The notes below the pieces were generated by a model. The model ran no database searches and was not told where the DNA came from. It worked only from the letters and a program-made list of their open reading frames with translations. Below are positions 24,085-32,499 of a DNA stretch of 64,000 bases, piece after piece. Every line of letters starts with the position of its first letter. The stretch's first letter is position 1. The position numbers and the translations under genes are program-made. Origin of the DNA: Limnohabitans sp. G3-2 (lineage in GTDB: Bacteria; Pseudomonadota; Gammaproteobacteria; Burkholderiales; Burkholderiaceae_C); the NCBI RefSeq assembly GCF_002778275.1, contig NZ_NESG01000002.1, forward strand, positions 310,001-374,000. The letters run 5' to 3'.

Positions 24085-26286
24085 ATGAACACCGCGACAA
24101 CACCCTCTGTTTCTGTCACCGACGCCCCGCCTTATTTGCCCCAAATTCGGCTGTACCAAAACTGGTTGCGCGACCAGCGCGGCTTGAGCTTTGCCACCTA
24201 CAACGACCTGTGGCGATGGTCCGTGACCGAGTTGGATGCCTTTTGGCAAAGCATCTGGGATTACTTCGATTTCCAGTCGCCCACGCCGCACACCGCGGTG
24301 CTCGCCCACAACGTGATGCCCGGCGCCAAGTGGTTTCCAGGCGCCCAGACCAATTACGCGCACCAAGTGCTGCGGCATGTGCAGCCTGCCCACGAGGCCG
24401 GGTTTTTGGCCGTCATCAGCCACAACGAAAAAGGGCTGCGGCGCGAGATGAGCTGGCCCGAGCTGCGCCGCCAGGTCGCCGCCATGGCCCTGCACCTGCA
24501 GGCCCAAGGCGTGCAGCCCGGTGACCGGGTGGCGGCGTACCTGCCCAACATCCCCGAGGCGATGGTGGCGTTTTTGGCCACCGCCAGTGTCGGCGGCGTG
24601 TGGAGCATTTGCGCGCCCGACATGGGCACCAACGCGGTGCTTGACCGCTTCAAACAGATTGAGCCCAAGGTGCTGATCGCGGTGGACGGCGTCCGCTACG
24701 GGGGCCGCGACTTTGACCGCATGGACGTGGTGCAAGAGTTGCAAAACGCATTGCCCAGCGTGCAACACGTCATCATTCACGAGAATTTGGGCACACTGGA
24801 TTTGACCAACTGCGAGGTCGGGGCCAGCGTGCAACTGTCGGCCATCACGGCGCGTGACGATGCGCAGGTGCAAGCTTTTGAGCCGCTTTGGTTGCCCTTT
24901 GACCACCCTTTGTGGATCGTCTACTCCAGCGGCACCACTGGCCTGCCCAAGCCCATCGTGCATGGCCACGGCGGCACGGTGATCGTGGCACTGGCCAACA
25001 AAATTTTGCACAACGACATCGGCTGCAGCTACCACCCCAACAGCTTTGGCGAGCGCTTTCACTGGTACAGCTCAACCGGCTGGGTCATGTGGAACGCGCA
25101 GGTGGCAGGTCTGCTCAACGGCGTGACCTGTGTGATTTATGACGGCAACCCCGGCGGCAGCAAAGACAACCCCGACTGGGGCATTTTGTGGCGCATGGCC
25201 GCAGAAGAAAAAGTCACCTTCTTTGGCGCGGGCGCGGCCTACTTTGCCAACTGCCAAAAAGCGGGGGTGGACATTTCGCGCTGCGGTGACTTGTCGCGGG
25301 TGCGTGCCCTCGGCACCACGGGCTCTCCGCTGTCCCCTGAAACACAAAGCTGGGGCACCGAAGAATTCAGGAAAGTGCACCAGCGACAGACAGACATGCG
25401 CGACGCCGGGCAGTCCCAAGGCGCGAAGGCCCCCTCGGGGGGCAGCGAGCCAGACGCAGTGGGCGAGCGTGGGGGTGATATTTGGTGGTGCAACATCTCG
25501 GGCGGTACCGACTTTGCTGGCGCCTTTGTGGGCGGGCACCGCGAGCTGCCGCAAGAACCCGGCGTCATGCAATGCCGCGAACTGGGTTGCGCGGTCGAGG
25601 CTTGGAACGAAGCGGGCGCACCCGTCATTGGCGAGGTGGGTGAGCTGGTCTGCACCCAACCCATCCCGTCCATGCCCTTGTTCTTCTGGAACGACAAGGA
25701 CAACGCCCGCTATTTGGCCAGCTACTTTGAGATGTACCCCGCCGGCCACGGCCGCCAACCCGGAGGGGGCGACGGCCCCGCCAGCATGGGCGGCGTCTGG
25801 CGTCATGGCGATTGGCTGCGCATCGGCAATGCGCAAGGCGAGGGTGAAGGCTGCGTGATCTTTGGCCGCAGCGACGCGACCATCAACCGCTACGGCTTGC
25901 GCATGGGCACCAGCGAGCTGTACAGCGCCGTTGAAGCCCTGCCCGAAGTCATGGACTCGATGGTGGTGGACTTGGAATACCTGGGCAAAGAAAGCTACAT
26001 GCCCCTCTTTGTGGTGCTGCGCCCGGGCACGGCGTTTGACGATGTGCTCAAGGCCAAACTCAACAACGCCATCAAGGTGGCCCTCAGCCCACGTTTCATC
26101 CCCAACGAAATCTTTCAGGTCGCCGAAATTCCGCGCACCCTGTCTGGCAAGAAGCAGGAGCTGCCGATCAAGAAACTCATGCTCGGCCAGCCCCTTGAAA
26201 AGGTGGTCAACCGAGACGCCATGGCCAACCCAGGGTGTCTGGACTGGTACGTGGAATTGGCCAAGCGGCACTTGACCAAGGCCTGA
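24085..26286 (+). CDS. acetoacetyl-CoA synthetase with two in-frame insertions
   Basis: 733 residues, compared with about 650-660 for the family. It activates acetoacetate to acetoacetyl-CoA with ATP. The AMP-binding motif Tyr-Ser-Ser-Gly-Thr-Thr-Gly-Leu-Pro-Lys-Pro lies near 280. The family block Asp-Ile-Trp-Trp-Cys-Asn-Ile-Ser-Gly-Gly-Thr-Asp-Phe follows, and the C-terminal Ser-Gly-Lys-Lys-Gln-Glu-Leu-Pro-Ile-Lys-Lys includes the catalytic lysine. About 33 extra residues (~432-464) interrupt the chain just before Asp-Ile-Trp-Trp; their DNA (25377-25476) contains a GCCCCC/GGGGGC hairpin of the kind usually found between genes. A smaller Gly-rich extra segment lies at ~553-570. The frame stays open, so the enzyme may still work. 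A terminator follows. Confidence 0.92.
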   Translation: MNTATTPSVSVTDAPPYLPQIRLYQNWLRDQRGLSFATYNDLWRWSVTELDAFWQSIWDYFDFQSPTPHTAVLAHNVMPGAKWFPGAQTNYAHQVLRHVQPAHEAGFLAVISHNEKGLRREMSWPELRRQVAAMALHLQAQGVQPGDRVAAYLPNIPEAMVAFLATASVGGVWSICAPDMGTNAVLDRFKQIEPKVLIAVDGVRYGGRDFDRMDVVQELQNALPSVQHVIIHENLGTLDLTNCEVGASVQLSAITARDDAQVQAFEPLWLPFDHPLWIVYSSGTTGLPKPIVHGHGGTVIVALANKILHNDIGCSYHPNSFGERFHWYSSTGWVMWNAQVAGLLNGVTCVIYDGNPGGSKDNPDWGILWRMAAEEKVTFFGAGAAYFANCQKAGVDISRCGDLSRVRALGTTGSPLSPETQSWGTEEFRKVHQRQTDMRDAGQSQGAKAPSGGSEPDAVGERGGDIWWCNISGGTDFAGAFVGGHRELPQEPGVMQCRELGCAVEAWNEAGAPVIGEVGELVCTQPIPSMPLFFWNDKDNARYLASYFEMYPAGHGRQPGGGDGPASMGGVWRHGDWLRIGNAQGEGEGCVIFGRSDATINRYGLRMGTSELYSAVEALPEVMDSMVVDLEYLGKESYMPLFVVLRPGTAFDDVLKAKLNNAIKVALSPRFIPNEIFQVAEIPRTLSGKKQELPIKKLMLGQPLEKVVNRDAMANPGCLDWYVELAKRHLTKA
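25377..25476 (+). repeat. intergenic-type palindromic repeat inserted in a coding sequence
   Basis: This segment holds GCCCCC TCG GGGGGC at 25429-25443 and then AGCGAGC, GCAGTGGGCGAGCG and GGGGG. From memory, very similar strings occur between genes in Comamonadaceae. Here it lies in frame inside the acetoacetyl-CoA synthetase gene. The exact ends are uncertain. Confidence 0.5.
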
Positions 26287-26300
26287 TACCGCCTGCCCTG

Positions 26301-26330
26301 CCTGAGGGCTGAAAACCCTCAGGGCTTTTT
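26301..26330 (+). terminator. rho-independent terminator after acetoacetyl-CoA synthetase
   Basis: An 8-bp perfect stem CCTGAGGG/CCCTCAGG with a seven-base loop, followed by GCTTTTT, 14 bases after the stop codon. It overlaps the 3' end of the convergent small gene. Confidence 0.85.
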
Positions 26331-26573
26331 GGGCTTTGCGTCTCTTTCTAAACCGGGCGGGTCTGCGGAAAACCACAGCCACTGCGTGTCCGTGCCGCCC
26401 TTGCGCAAAATCCACGGGTTGAGCCCGCTGCTGATGGCGGTGTTGACCACCAGCACCAACATCAAGCCCACAAGAATGCCCCAGCCCGTCAGCACATAAA
26501 CCGCCATCGTCCCCAGGCCCAGCGCAGGCCACAGCAGGTGCACCATAAAGGCGATGGCTCCCGTCAGCACCAT
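26319..26573 (-). CDS. small membrane protein of unknown function, possibly 5'-truncated
   Basis: 84 residues: two hydrophobic helices (~1-22 and ~26-47), then a basic tail ending in Lys-Pro-Lys-Lys-Pro. The first ATG falls inside what reads as a longer helix: the in-frame codons just upstream also encode hydrophobic residues (Ala-Leu-Val-Cys-Gly), and the frame is closed by a TGA a little further up. No ribosome-binding site is seen. The true start may have been lost where the upstream, more AT-rich ATPase segment begins (near 26580). Family not recognised. Confidence 0.5.
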   Translation of the reverse strand: MVLTGAIAFMVHLLWPALGLGTMAVYVLTGWGILVGLMLVLVVNTAISSGLNPWILRKGGTDTQWLWFSADPPGLERDAKPKKP

Positions 26574-26695
26574 GCCGCAGACCAGCGCTTGATTTGGAAT
26601 ACAGAGCGTTCAGTCCTGTTCATCCTTCCGGTGTGCGGATGGTGAGGTCTAAATAATTCAAAGCAAATATCGATCAGACCGAGGCGGCTCAGTGA

Positions 26696-26767
26696 TTTGC
26701 GACTTTTATCCATGACTTTGAAAAAAAGTCGCGACTTATTTGCAATGTGCTTTTGAAAAGTCGCAAA
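26696..26767 (+). promoter_or_regulatory. three evenly spaced operator-like palindromic sites
   Basis: TTTGCGACTTTT (26696-26707) and its exact inverse AAAAGTCGCAAA (26756-26767) flank a perfect palindrome AAGTCGCGACTT (26726-26737). The three centres are exactly 30 bases apart, about three helical turns. The last ends nine bases before the ATPase start codon. A cooperative repressor site is the likely meaning. Confidence 0.65.
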
Positions 26768-26776
26768 ATAGCGGTC

Positions 26777-27907
26777 ATGAAACGTTACCTCGATGACCGC
26801 GTCAAAGCCGATTTGGCCCACAAAATGGTGTTCCTCACTGGCCCACGCCAGGTCGGTAAAACCACGCTCAGCCGCCAATTGATCGCCCAGCACGGCGGTC
26901 AGTACCTGAACTACGATGTGCCCGCCGACCGGGCGCTGATCCTTAACCAGCGTTGGAGCCCTCAAACGCCGCTGCTGGTGCTGGATGAAATCCACAAAAT
27001 GCCCGACTGGAAGGCCTGGCTCAAAGGCGTGGTCGACGGTAAGGCGGCCACCCAGCAGCTGCTGGTCACGGGCAGCGCCCGCATGGACACTTTCAGGCAA
27101 AGTGGTGAATCATTGGCTGGGCGCTTTTTTGGACTGCGGCTGCACCCGATCTCGGTGCGCGAATGGTGCGAGCAAACCGGTGCCACACCCGATGCCGCAC
27201 TGACCCATTTGCTCGAACGCGGTGGTTTTCCTGAGCCCTGCTTGGCCCCTGATAACGAGCAGGCCGAGCGCTGGCGCAGGCAATACTTTGATGGCCTGGT
27301 GCGCAACGATGTGCTGGAGTTCTCTCGCATCCAGGAGGTCAACGCCATCCGTCTGTTTGCTCAAATGCTGCGTTCGCGTGTGGGATCGCCCCTGTCGCTG
27401 GCCAGTATGGCGCGCGACTTGGCCGTGTCGCCAGTCACGCTCAAAAAATACCTCGACATTCTGGAGGCGCTCTACATCGTCTTCGTGGTGCGCCCCTTCC
27501 ACGACAACATCGCCCGCGCCACGCTGCAAACGCCCAAGGTCTATTTTTACGACACGGGCCTCGTCGAAGGCGACGAGGGCCTGCGCTTTGAAAACCTGGT
27601 GGCTACCGCCTTGCTCAAGCAAGTGCAATGGCAGCACGACGTGCAGGGCAAAGAGGCTGGATTGCACTACATCCGCACCAAAGACGGGGCCGAGGTGGAC
27701 TTCGCCCTGAGCGACAAAAACCAGCTCACGCAGTTGGTCGAATGCAAGTTATCCGACGAAAAACCGCACCGCGCATTGCAACGCTTTGCCTTAGAAAAAG
27801 CGCCGGTTCAGGCGGTGCAGGTAGTACGCCATGCGCGGCACAGCTACACGTTGGGAGACATTCAGATCGCAGTAGCACACGAATTTCTGAACGGTTTGGC
27901 GGCTTAA
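26777..27907 (+). CDS. AAA_14/DUF4143 family ATPase
   Basis: 376 residues from the ATG at 26777. Walker A is Gly-Pro-Arg-Gln-Val-Gly-Lys-Thr-Thr (22-30) and Walker B is Leu-Leu-Val-Leu-Asp-Glu-Ile-His-Lys. A sensor-like Gly-Ser-Ala-Arg follows. A winged-helix-like part then leads to DUF4143, which ends with Gly-Ala-Glu-Val-Asp-Phe and Val-Glu-Cys-Lys, a spacing like that of PD-(D/E)XK nuclease folds. These proteins are widespread, often isolated and horizontally acquired, and their cellular role is unknown. The AT-rich leader with three operator-like sites suggests tight autoregulation or control by an unlinked repressor. Confidence 0.9.
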   Translation: MKRYLDDRVKADLAHKMVFLTGPRQVGKTTLSRQLIAQHGGQYLNYDVPADRALILNQRWSPQTPLLVLDEIHKMPDWKAWLKGVVDGKAATQQLLVTGSARMDTFRQSGESLAGRFFGLRLHPISVREWCEQTGATPDAALTHLLERGGFPEPCLAPDNEQAERWRRQYFDGLVRNDVLEFSRIQEVNAIRLFAQMLRSRVGSPLSLASMARDLAVSPVTLKKYLDILEALYIVFVVRPFHDNIARATLQTPKVYFYDTGLVEGDEGLRFENLVATALLKQVQWQHDVQGKEAGLHYIRTKDGAEVDFALSDKNQLTQLVECKLSDEKPHRALQRFALEKAPVQAVQVVRHARHSYTLGDIQIAVAHEFLNGLAA

Positions 27908-28055
27908 GGGCGTGACAGGCGATCCCATTTTGGCAAAGCGTTGCGAATGACAGCCGCATCAGTGCCCAATTCTGTGAGCTGGCCCGCATCAACGGGGCGC
28001 TGGTTCATGGGCTTTGAAGCTCTTCTGTAGTTGCGTGAAAGCGACCTGCCAGCCA

Positions 28056-28400
28056 TCAAGGCGTTTGGCGTCTGAACAAACGCAAAAACGGTGCCAGCGC
28101 GGCGCTTTTGGCGCGGCCGAGCAGCGCAAGCCAGCGGGCCACGAGCGCCCCTTTTTGGGCAAAGATGCGGCGCTGTGAATCGGCCGCTGGTTTGGGCAAA
28201 TTCCAGCGGCTTGCGGGCCCCCAGATGCTGGTCACCACCAAATGCAGTGCCGTCAACAACAACAGCACTTGCAAGCCAAACAGAAAGGCAAAGCCCCATG
28301 AGAGGTCTGGCGACAGCAGACGCATCAGCCACATCACGCAGGGCAGCAGCGCGCTGGCCAGCCCGGCCAGCTTGACATTGGGGGACAGCCTTTCCAGCAT
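28056..28400 (-). CDS. membrane protein of unknown function downstream of dapD
   Basis: 114 residues with two hydrophobic segments (~10-30 and ~35-60) and a basic C-terminus rich in Arg and Lys that should lie in the cytoplasm. It starts 13 bases after the dapD stop on the same strand, so it is probably in the dapD transcript. No family recognised. Confidence 0.65.
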   Translation of the reverse strand: MLERLSPNVKLAGLASALLPCVMWLMRLLSPDLSWGFAFLFGLQVLLLLTALHLVVTSIWGPASRWNLPKPAADSQRRIFAQKGALVARWLALLGRAKSAALAPFLRLFRRQTP

Positions 28401-28413
28401 GGCTTTTGTGGCT

Positions 28414-29391
28414 TCAGTTCTTGTGCAGCTCGGCGTTCAACTCGCCCCAGCTCTTGTTGCGGGGGATCGCGTGCAAGGCGCCCGACTGTGAATCGCGGCG
28501 GAACAGGATGCCGTTTTTGCCGGACAGCTCTTTGGCTTTCATCAGGCTGCCGTCGGGCAGCTGCACACGGCTGCCGCCTGTGATGTAGCAACCGGCTTCG
28601 ACCACGCAGTCGTCGCCCAGCGAGATGCCGATGCCGGCGTTCGCGCCCAGCAAGCAGCGCTTGCCGACCTTGATGACTTCTTTGCCGCCACCCGACAGCG
28701 TGCCCATGATGGACGCGCCGCCGCCGATGTCGCTGGCGTCATCGACCACCACGCCCGCGCTGATGCGGCCTTCGACCATGCTGGCGCCCAAGGTGCCTGC
28801 GTTGAAGTTGCAAAAGCCTTCGTGCATGACGGTGGTGCCGCTGGCCAGGTGTGCGCCCAGGCGCACGCGGTCGGCGTTGGCAATGCGCACACCGCTGGGA
28901 ATCACGTAGTCGGTCATTTGTGGGAACTTGTCCACGCCTTTGATTTCGAGCACGCGGCCTGTGGCGCGCGCTTTCATGCGGGCAGCGGGCACGTCGGCCA
29001 CGGCGCAAGGGCCCAAGTTGGTCCAGGCCACATTGGCCAAGAGGCCAAAGATGCCGGTGACGTTGGCGCCGTGCGGTTGTACCAGGCGGTGGCTCAGCAG
29101 GTGCAGGCGCAGGTAAGCGTCGTGGGTGTCGGCGGGCGCGTCGGCCAGCGACTTGATCTCGGTTCGCACAGCCACCACGGTGGTGCCGCGCACAGCGCAG
29201 GCACTCAGCGCCTTGGCCACGTCAGCGCCCAGCGCCGCCACCGCTTCGGCTTCCGTCAGGCGGGTGGTGCCGCTGGCGGCCACATCGCCCGCCAATTCGG
29301 GGGCGGGGAACCAGGTGTCCAGCACGGTGCCGTCAGCGGCCAGCGTGGCCAGGCCTGTGGCGCGTGCGCCGGTGGTTTGGAAAGTGCTCAT
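28414..29391 (-). CDS. dapD: 2,3,4,5-tetrahydropyridine-2,6-dicarboxylate N-succinyltransferase
   Basis: 325 residues from the ATG at 29391, preceded on its strand by GGAG. It belongs to the longer DapD class (as in Pseudomonas and actinobacteria) rather than the ~275-residue E. coli type. The hexapeptide-repeat left-handed beta-helix covers ~165-290, with [12 protein letters not shown] and Met-Val-Glu-Gly-Arg-Ile near the active site. It transfers succinyl from succinyl-CoA to tetrahydrodipicolinate in lysine and meso-diaminopimelate synthesis. Confidence 0.95.
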   Translation of the reverse strand: MSTFQTTGARATGLATLAADGTVLDTWFPAPELAGDVAASGTTRLTEAEAVAALGADVAKALSACAVRGTTVVAVRTEIKSLADAPADTHDAYLRLHLLSHRLVQPHGANVTGIFGLLANVAWTNLGPCAVADVPAARMKARATGRVLEIKGVDKFPQMTDYVIPSGVRIANADRVRLGAHLASGTTVMHEGFCNFNAGTLGASMVEGRISAGVVVDDASDIGGGASIMGTLSGGGKEVIKVGKRCLLGANAGIGISLGDDCVVEAGCYITGGSRVQLPDGSLMKAKELSGKNGILFRRDSQSGALHAIPRNKSWGELNAELHKN

Positions 29392-29410
29392 GGGTTGCTC
29401 CGCAATAGAA

Positions 29411-29431
29411 GGCCCGCCAAGCTGGCGGGCC
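29411..29431 (-). promoter_or_regulatory. strong hairpin in the dapD leader
   Basis: A perfect 9-bp inverted repeat GGCCCGCCA/TGGCGGGCC with a 3-base loop sits 20 bases upstream of the dapD start codon. No T-tract follows on the dapD strand. It could affect mRNA stability or translation, or be the remains of an upstream terminator. Confidence 0.4.
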
Positions 29432-29452
29432 ATTGGAAATCTGAAGTTGTGA

Positions 29453-29642
29453 TTATCGGGGATGGCGGATTAAGGTCTCGAATGGCTGGCTGCGACAACT
29501 TTTGGATGGGACCCTGTTCTTGCGTTGCTTAGAGGTGAGTGGTTGAACATCCGGATCATTTTGGGCCGCGGCAGTGATGGCCTTGTCCTCTTGCTCGCTG
29601 GGCATGCCCACTGTTGGGCGTTTCAATTCTTCGGCACAGATT
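29453..29642 (-). pseudogene. decayed antitoxin fragment (BrnA-like N-terminus)
   Basis: Downstream of the intact antitoxin one frame reads Lys-Arg-Pro-Thr-Val-x-Met-Pro-Ser-Glu-Gln-Glu-Asp-Lys-Ala-Ile-Thr-Ala-Ala-Ala, then Asp-Pro-Asp-Val-Gln-Pro-Leu-Thr. This resembles the start of BrnA-type antitoxins. The DNA-binding C-terminal part is missing, and the stretch has no start codon of its own near this motif. It is read as a remnant of a second antitoxin gene. The match is from memory of the family. Confidence 0.4.
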
Positions 29643-29933
29643 TCACCCCGGGGCGTGTTGCGCCAGCAAAAGGGCGGCTCTTGATTGCCAGCCTTTGCCA
29701 GAGGCCCGCCAGCGCGCAAGCGCTGCTTCATCCAACCTCAGCGTTGTGGGCACTTTCACGGTGGCCTGCTTGCTGCCTGTGGGCCGACCCCGTTTGGCCT
29801 TGATGCCTTGAAGTTCTTCGGGGCTATACGTGCGTGCGGCCTGGCCTTGTTTGGCCTGCATCAGGCTTAAACGCACACTTTCTGCAAATGCTGCGGTTTC
29901 GGCATCCATTTCAATCGGTTTAGCCTTGCTCAT
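29643..29933 (-). CDS. antitoxin, ribbon-helix-helix (BrnA-like)
   Basis: 96 residues. The C-terminal part (Thr-Thr-Leu-Arg-Leu-Asp-Glu-x-Ala-Leu-x-Arg-Trp-Arg-Ala-Ser-Gly-Lys-Gly-Trp-Gln-Ser-Arg) follows the BrnA/CopG-like antitoxin pattern, in which a beta strand binds DNA and Gly-x-Gly-Trp-Gln-Ser/Thr-Arg is characteristic. A basic Lys-Arg-Gly-Arg-Pro linker precedes it. The start overlaps the toxin stop by 14 bases, so the toxin is translated first, the order seen in brnTA and higBA systems. It should neutralise the upstream toxin and repress the operon. Confidence 0.78.
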   Translation of the reverse strand: MSKAKPIEMDAETAAFAESVRLSLMQAKQGQAARTYSPEELQGIKAKRGRPTGSKQATVKVPTTLRLDEAALARWRASGKGWQSRAALLLAQHAPG

Positions 29934-30237
29934 CGTAGGCTTCCTTCCATGTATTTAAAACTTGAACGGGTATGTTGTCGAACTTGGCTTTGACATAAAC
30001 CGCGACCAGCACGATGTCACCTTTTGGCAGCCGTGTGTAGTAAATCACCCTCGCACCGCCGCGTTTGCCCATGCCTTGGCGCGACCAGCGCAGCTTTCGA
30101 AGCCCGCCGGTTTGGGGAATCACATCTCCCGCGAACGGATGCTCACCGATAAAAACCGCGAAATCTTCGCGCTCAGATGGCGTCCAAATGGCTTCCACCA
30201 TCGACTGAAAAACGGGTGTTTCGACCACGCTCAACAT
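29920..30237 (-). CDS. RelE/HigB-like toxin of a type II toxin-antitoxin pair
   Basis: 105 residues of RelE/HigB-like type. Features are Phe-x-x-Phe-Ile-Gly-x-His-Pro near residue 30, a central Gly-Leu-Arg-Lys-Leu-Arg-Trp, Gly-Gly-Ala-Arg-Val-Ile-Tyr-Tyr, and a hydrophobic Ile-Val-Leu-Val-Ala-Val-Tyr strand. Such toxins cleave mRNA on the ribosome. It is the first gene of the operon; an AT-rich inverted repeat lies directly upstream of its ATG. Confidence 0.82.
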   Translation of the reverse strand: MLSVVETPVFQSMVEAIWTPSEREDFAVFIGEHPFAGDVIPQTGGLRKLRWSRQGMGKRGGARVIYYTRLPKGDIVLVAVYVKAKFDNIPVQVLNTWKEAYDEQG

Positions 30238-30261
30238 ATTTAATTGTACATTGAATTAAAT
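30238..30261 (-). promoter_or_regulatory. toxin-antitoxin promoter/operator dyad
   Basis: ATTTAAT and ATTAAAT form a 7-bp inverted repeat with a 10-base spacer, ending at the base next to the toxin ATG. On the minus strand the dyad contains TACAAT (30243-30248), a good -10 element. Binding of the antitoxin here would explain autoregulation. Confidence 0.5.
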
Positions 30262-30431
30262 AAAATCAAGAGATGCTTATTTGTCCTTTAGAGGCTCACG
30301 GCGGACAACGTTGATTAAAAAATAACATTGTCCGCATTAGATGGTTAAAAAGTATTTTTATATGTAACTTGTTGTGCACCACGCCGCACAAATAAGCCAA
30401 TACGTGGCGCTGCTGGCGTTGACTGATCCGC

Positions 30432-31418
30432 TTAGCCGTTCACGTTCACCACCACCCGCCCACGCACCTGCCCCGCCAAAATCTCCGTCCCCAAGCCGAT
30501 GGCGTCGGCCAGACCCACTTCGCGGGTCATGCGCTCCAGTTGCGCGGTGTCCAGGTCTTGCGCCAAACGTGCCCAGGCCGCTTCGCGCACGGCACGCGGG
30601 GCCATCACGCTGTCGATGCCGGCCAAGGTCACGCCGCGCAAGATGAAGGGCGCCACGCTTGACGGAAAGTCCATGCCTTGCGCCAGGCCGCAAGCGGTCA
30701 CCACGCCGCCGTATTTCGTGCTGGCGCAGGCGTTGGCGAGGGTATGGCTGCCCACGGTGTCCACCACACCCGCCCAGCGCTCTTTGGCCAGCGGCTTGCC
30801 CGGGGCAGACAACTCTGCCCGGTCCATCACATCGGCCGCGCCCAGCTGGCGCAGGTAGTCGGCCTCTTGCAGGCGGCCCGTGCTGGCCACCACGCGGTAG
30901 CCCAGCTTGGCCAGCAGCGCAATGGCCACGCTGCCCACACCGCCGCCCGCGCCCGTGACCAAAATGTCGCCGCTGCCGGGCGTGACGCCGTGCTTTTCCA
31001 GCGCCATCACGCACAGCATGGCGGTGTAGCCTGCGGTGCCAATGGCCATGGCCTGGCGCGGGGTGAAGGCGGCAGGCAGTTTGACCAGCCAGTCGCCTTT
31101 GAGCCGCGCTTTTTGTGCCAAGCCGCCGCTGTGGCTCTCGCCCACGCCCCAGCCGTTGAGCACGACTTGGTCGCCCGCCTTGAAGAGCGGGTGCTGGCTC
31201 TCGGTCACCGTGCCCGACAGGTCAATGCCGGGCGTGAGCGGGAACTTGCGCACCACGGGCGATTTGCCGGTGATGGCCAGGCCGTCTTTGTAGTTGAGGG
31301 TGGAGTAGTCCACTTGCACCGTCACATCGCCCTCGGGCAAGGCGCTGTCGTCGAGTGTTTGCAAGGTGCAGCGGTATCCCGCGTCGTCTTTGTGGATTTG
31401 CAGGGCTTGGTAAGTCAT
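30432..31418 (-). CDS. acuI: acrylyl-CoA reductase AcuI / YhdH family oxidoreductase
   Basis: 328 residues of the zinc-independent medium-chain dehydrogenase family. Diagnostic stretches are Thr-Leu-Asn-Tyr-Lys-Asp-Gly-Leu-Ala near residue 40, Pro-Gly-Ile-Asp-Leu-Ser-Gly-Thr-Val, and the NADPH-binding Thr-Gly-Ala-Gly-Gly-Gly-Val-Gly-Ser at 155-163. AcuI reduces acryloyl-CoA to propionyl-CoA, which matters in 3-hydroxypropionate and DMSP breakdown. The general YhdH quinone oxidoreductase name also fits; no dddABC-type genes are nearby. Confidence 0.9.
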   Translation of the reverse strand: MTYQALQIHKDDAGYRCTLQTLDDSALPEGDVTVQVDYSTLNYKDGLAITGKSPVVRKFPLTPGIDLSGTVTESQHPLFKAGDQVVLNGWGVGESHSGGLAQKARLKGDWLVKLPAAFTPRQAMAIGTAGYTAMLCVMALEKHGVTPGSGDILVTGAGGGVGSVAIALLAKLGYRVVASTGRLQEADYLRQLGAADVMDRAELSAPGKPLAKERWAGVVDTVGSHTLANACASTKYGGVVTACGLAQGMDFPSSVAPFILRGVTLAGIDSVMAPRAVREAAWARLAQDLDTAQLERMTREVGLADAIGLGTEILAGQVRGRVVVNVNG

Positions 31419-31465
31419 GGGGTTCTTTCAAAAAAGCAAAAATTTTCAGAGGTTTTGTTGCGCGT

Positions 31466-32356
31466 TCATTTGCGGTTGACCAGCACGATGCCCACAGCCA
31501 CCAGCGCCAGAGAGAGCGCCAAGGTCAGGGTCACGGCCTCGCCCAGCCAGAGCATGCCAAACAACAAGGCGAACAGCGGCGTCAGAAAGACAAAGGCTGA
31601 GATCTTGGTGGCGGGGTAGTGGCCCAGCATCCACATCCAGGCCAAGTAGCTGGCGAATGCCCCGCCCACGGTTTGCAGCGCCACCGAGCCCATGGCAAAG
31701 CGGCTCCAAGTGCCCCCCCAGGGTTCGCCCAGCAGATGCGACAGCAGGAGCAGGACCACGGTGCTCACGGCCAATTGGTAAAACAGCAGTTTCTCAGCGG
31801 CCAGTCGCGTGAGGTTGGCCGCGCGGATGGCCACCGTGGTCAGGCCCCACAAGGCCCCAGCGGCCAGGCCCATCAGGTCGCCTGTGGCCCCGCCGCCGCC
31901 AAAGCCTTCGCGAAGGGCAAAGACCACGGCGGCAAACGCGCAAGCCATGCCCAGCCACTGCACAGGGCGCAGCCGCTCGGTGCGGATGAACCATGGCAGC
32001 AGGGCCGCCACCCAAAAGGGCGAGGTGTACAAAAACACCGTCAGCCGCGAGGCCGCCGTGTGCTGCAGGCCGATGTAGATGAAGGCAAACTCCGCCGCAA
32101 ACAAGCCGCCCACGAGCAAACCCGCCCACAAACTGCCATCGCGCTCAAACAGGCGCACCCCACGCCACTGGCACCACAGCCACAGCAGCAGCGTGGCGCC
32201 TGCCCCGCGCACGGCCGACTGGAACACGGGCGGCAATTCGGCCACCGTGGCTTTGACCAGCACTTGTTGAAAGCCCCAAAACATGCAGCACACCAGCAAG
32301 ATGCCCACGGCCAGGGCATCCAGGTGGTCTTTTCGGGGGCGGATGGAAGCATTCAT
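31466..32356 (-). CDS. EamA (DMT) family transporter
   Basis: About 296 residues from the ATG at 32356; an ATG three codons further up (32365) is also possible. Ten hydrophobic segments in two EamA repeats. The first repeat starts with Cys-Met-Phe-Trp-Gly-Phe-Gln-Gln-Val-Leu-Val-Lys. Drug/metabolite exporters of this class act in the inner membrane on unknown substrates. Promoters for it and divergent phoD probably lie in 32366-32499. Confidence 0.88.
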   Translation of the reverse strand: MNASIRPRKDHLDALAVGILLVCCMFWGFQQVLVKATVAELPPVFQSAVRGAGATLLLWLWCQWRGVRLFERDGSLWAGLLVGGLFAAEFAFIYIGLQHTAASRLTVFLYTSPFWVAALLPWFIRTERLRPVQWLGMACAFAAVVFALREGFGGGGATGDLMGLAAGALWGLTTVAIRAANLTRLAAEKLLFYQLAVSTVVLLLLSHLLGEPWGGTWSRFAMGSVALQTVGGAFASYLAWMWMLGHYPATKISAFVFLTPLFALLFGMLWLGEAVTLTLALSLALVAVGIVLVNRK

Positions 32357-32499
32357 GCCGCCCATTGTGTCGCCGACGGGCCGGCACGTCTGTCACCTCG
32401 AGGCAAGTGCAGCTTCGGCAGGCCCGCATGAAGCGTCATGAAGTGCCCGGTTAACATCCCCTCTGGATTTGGCCCACACGACCGGAACACCCTGCCGAC

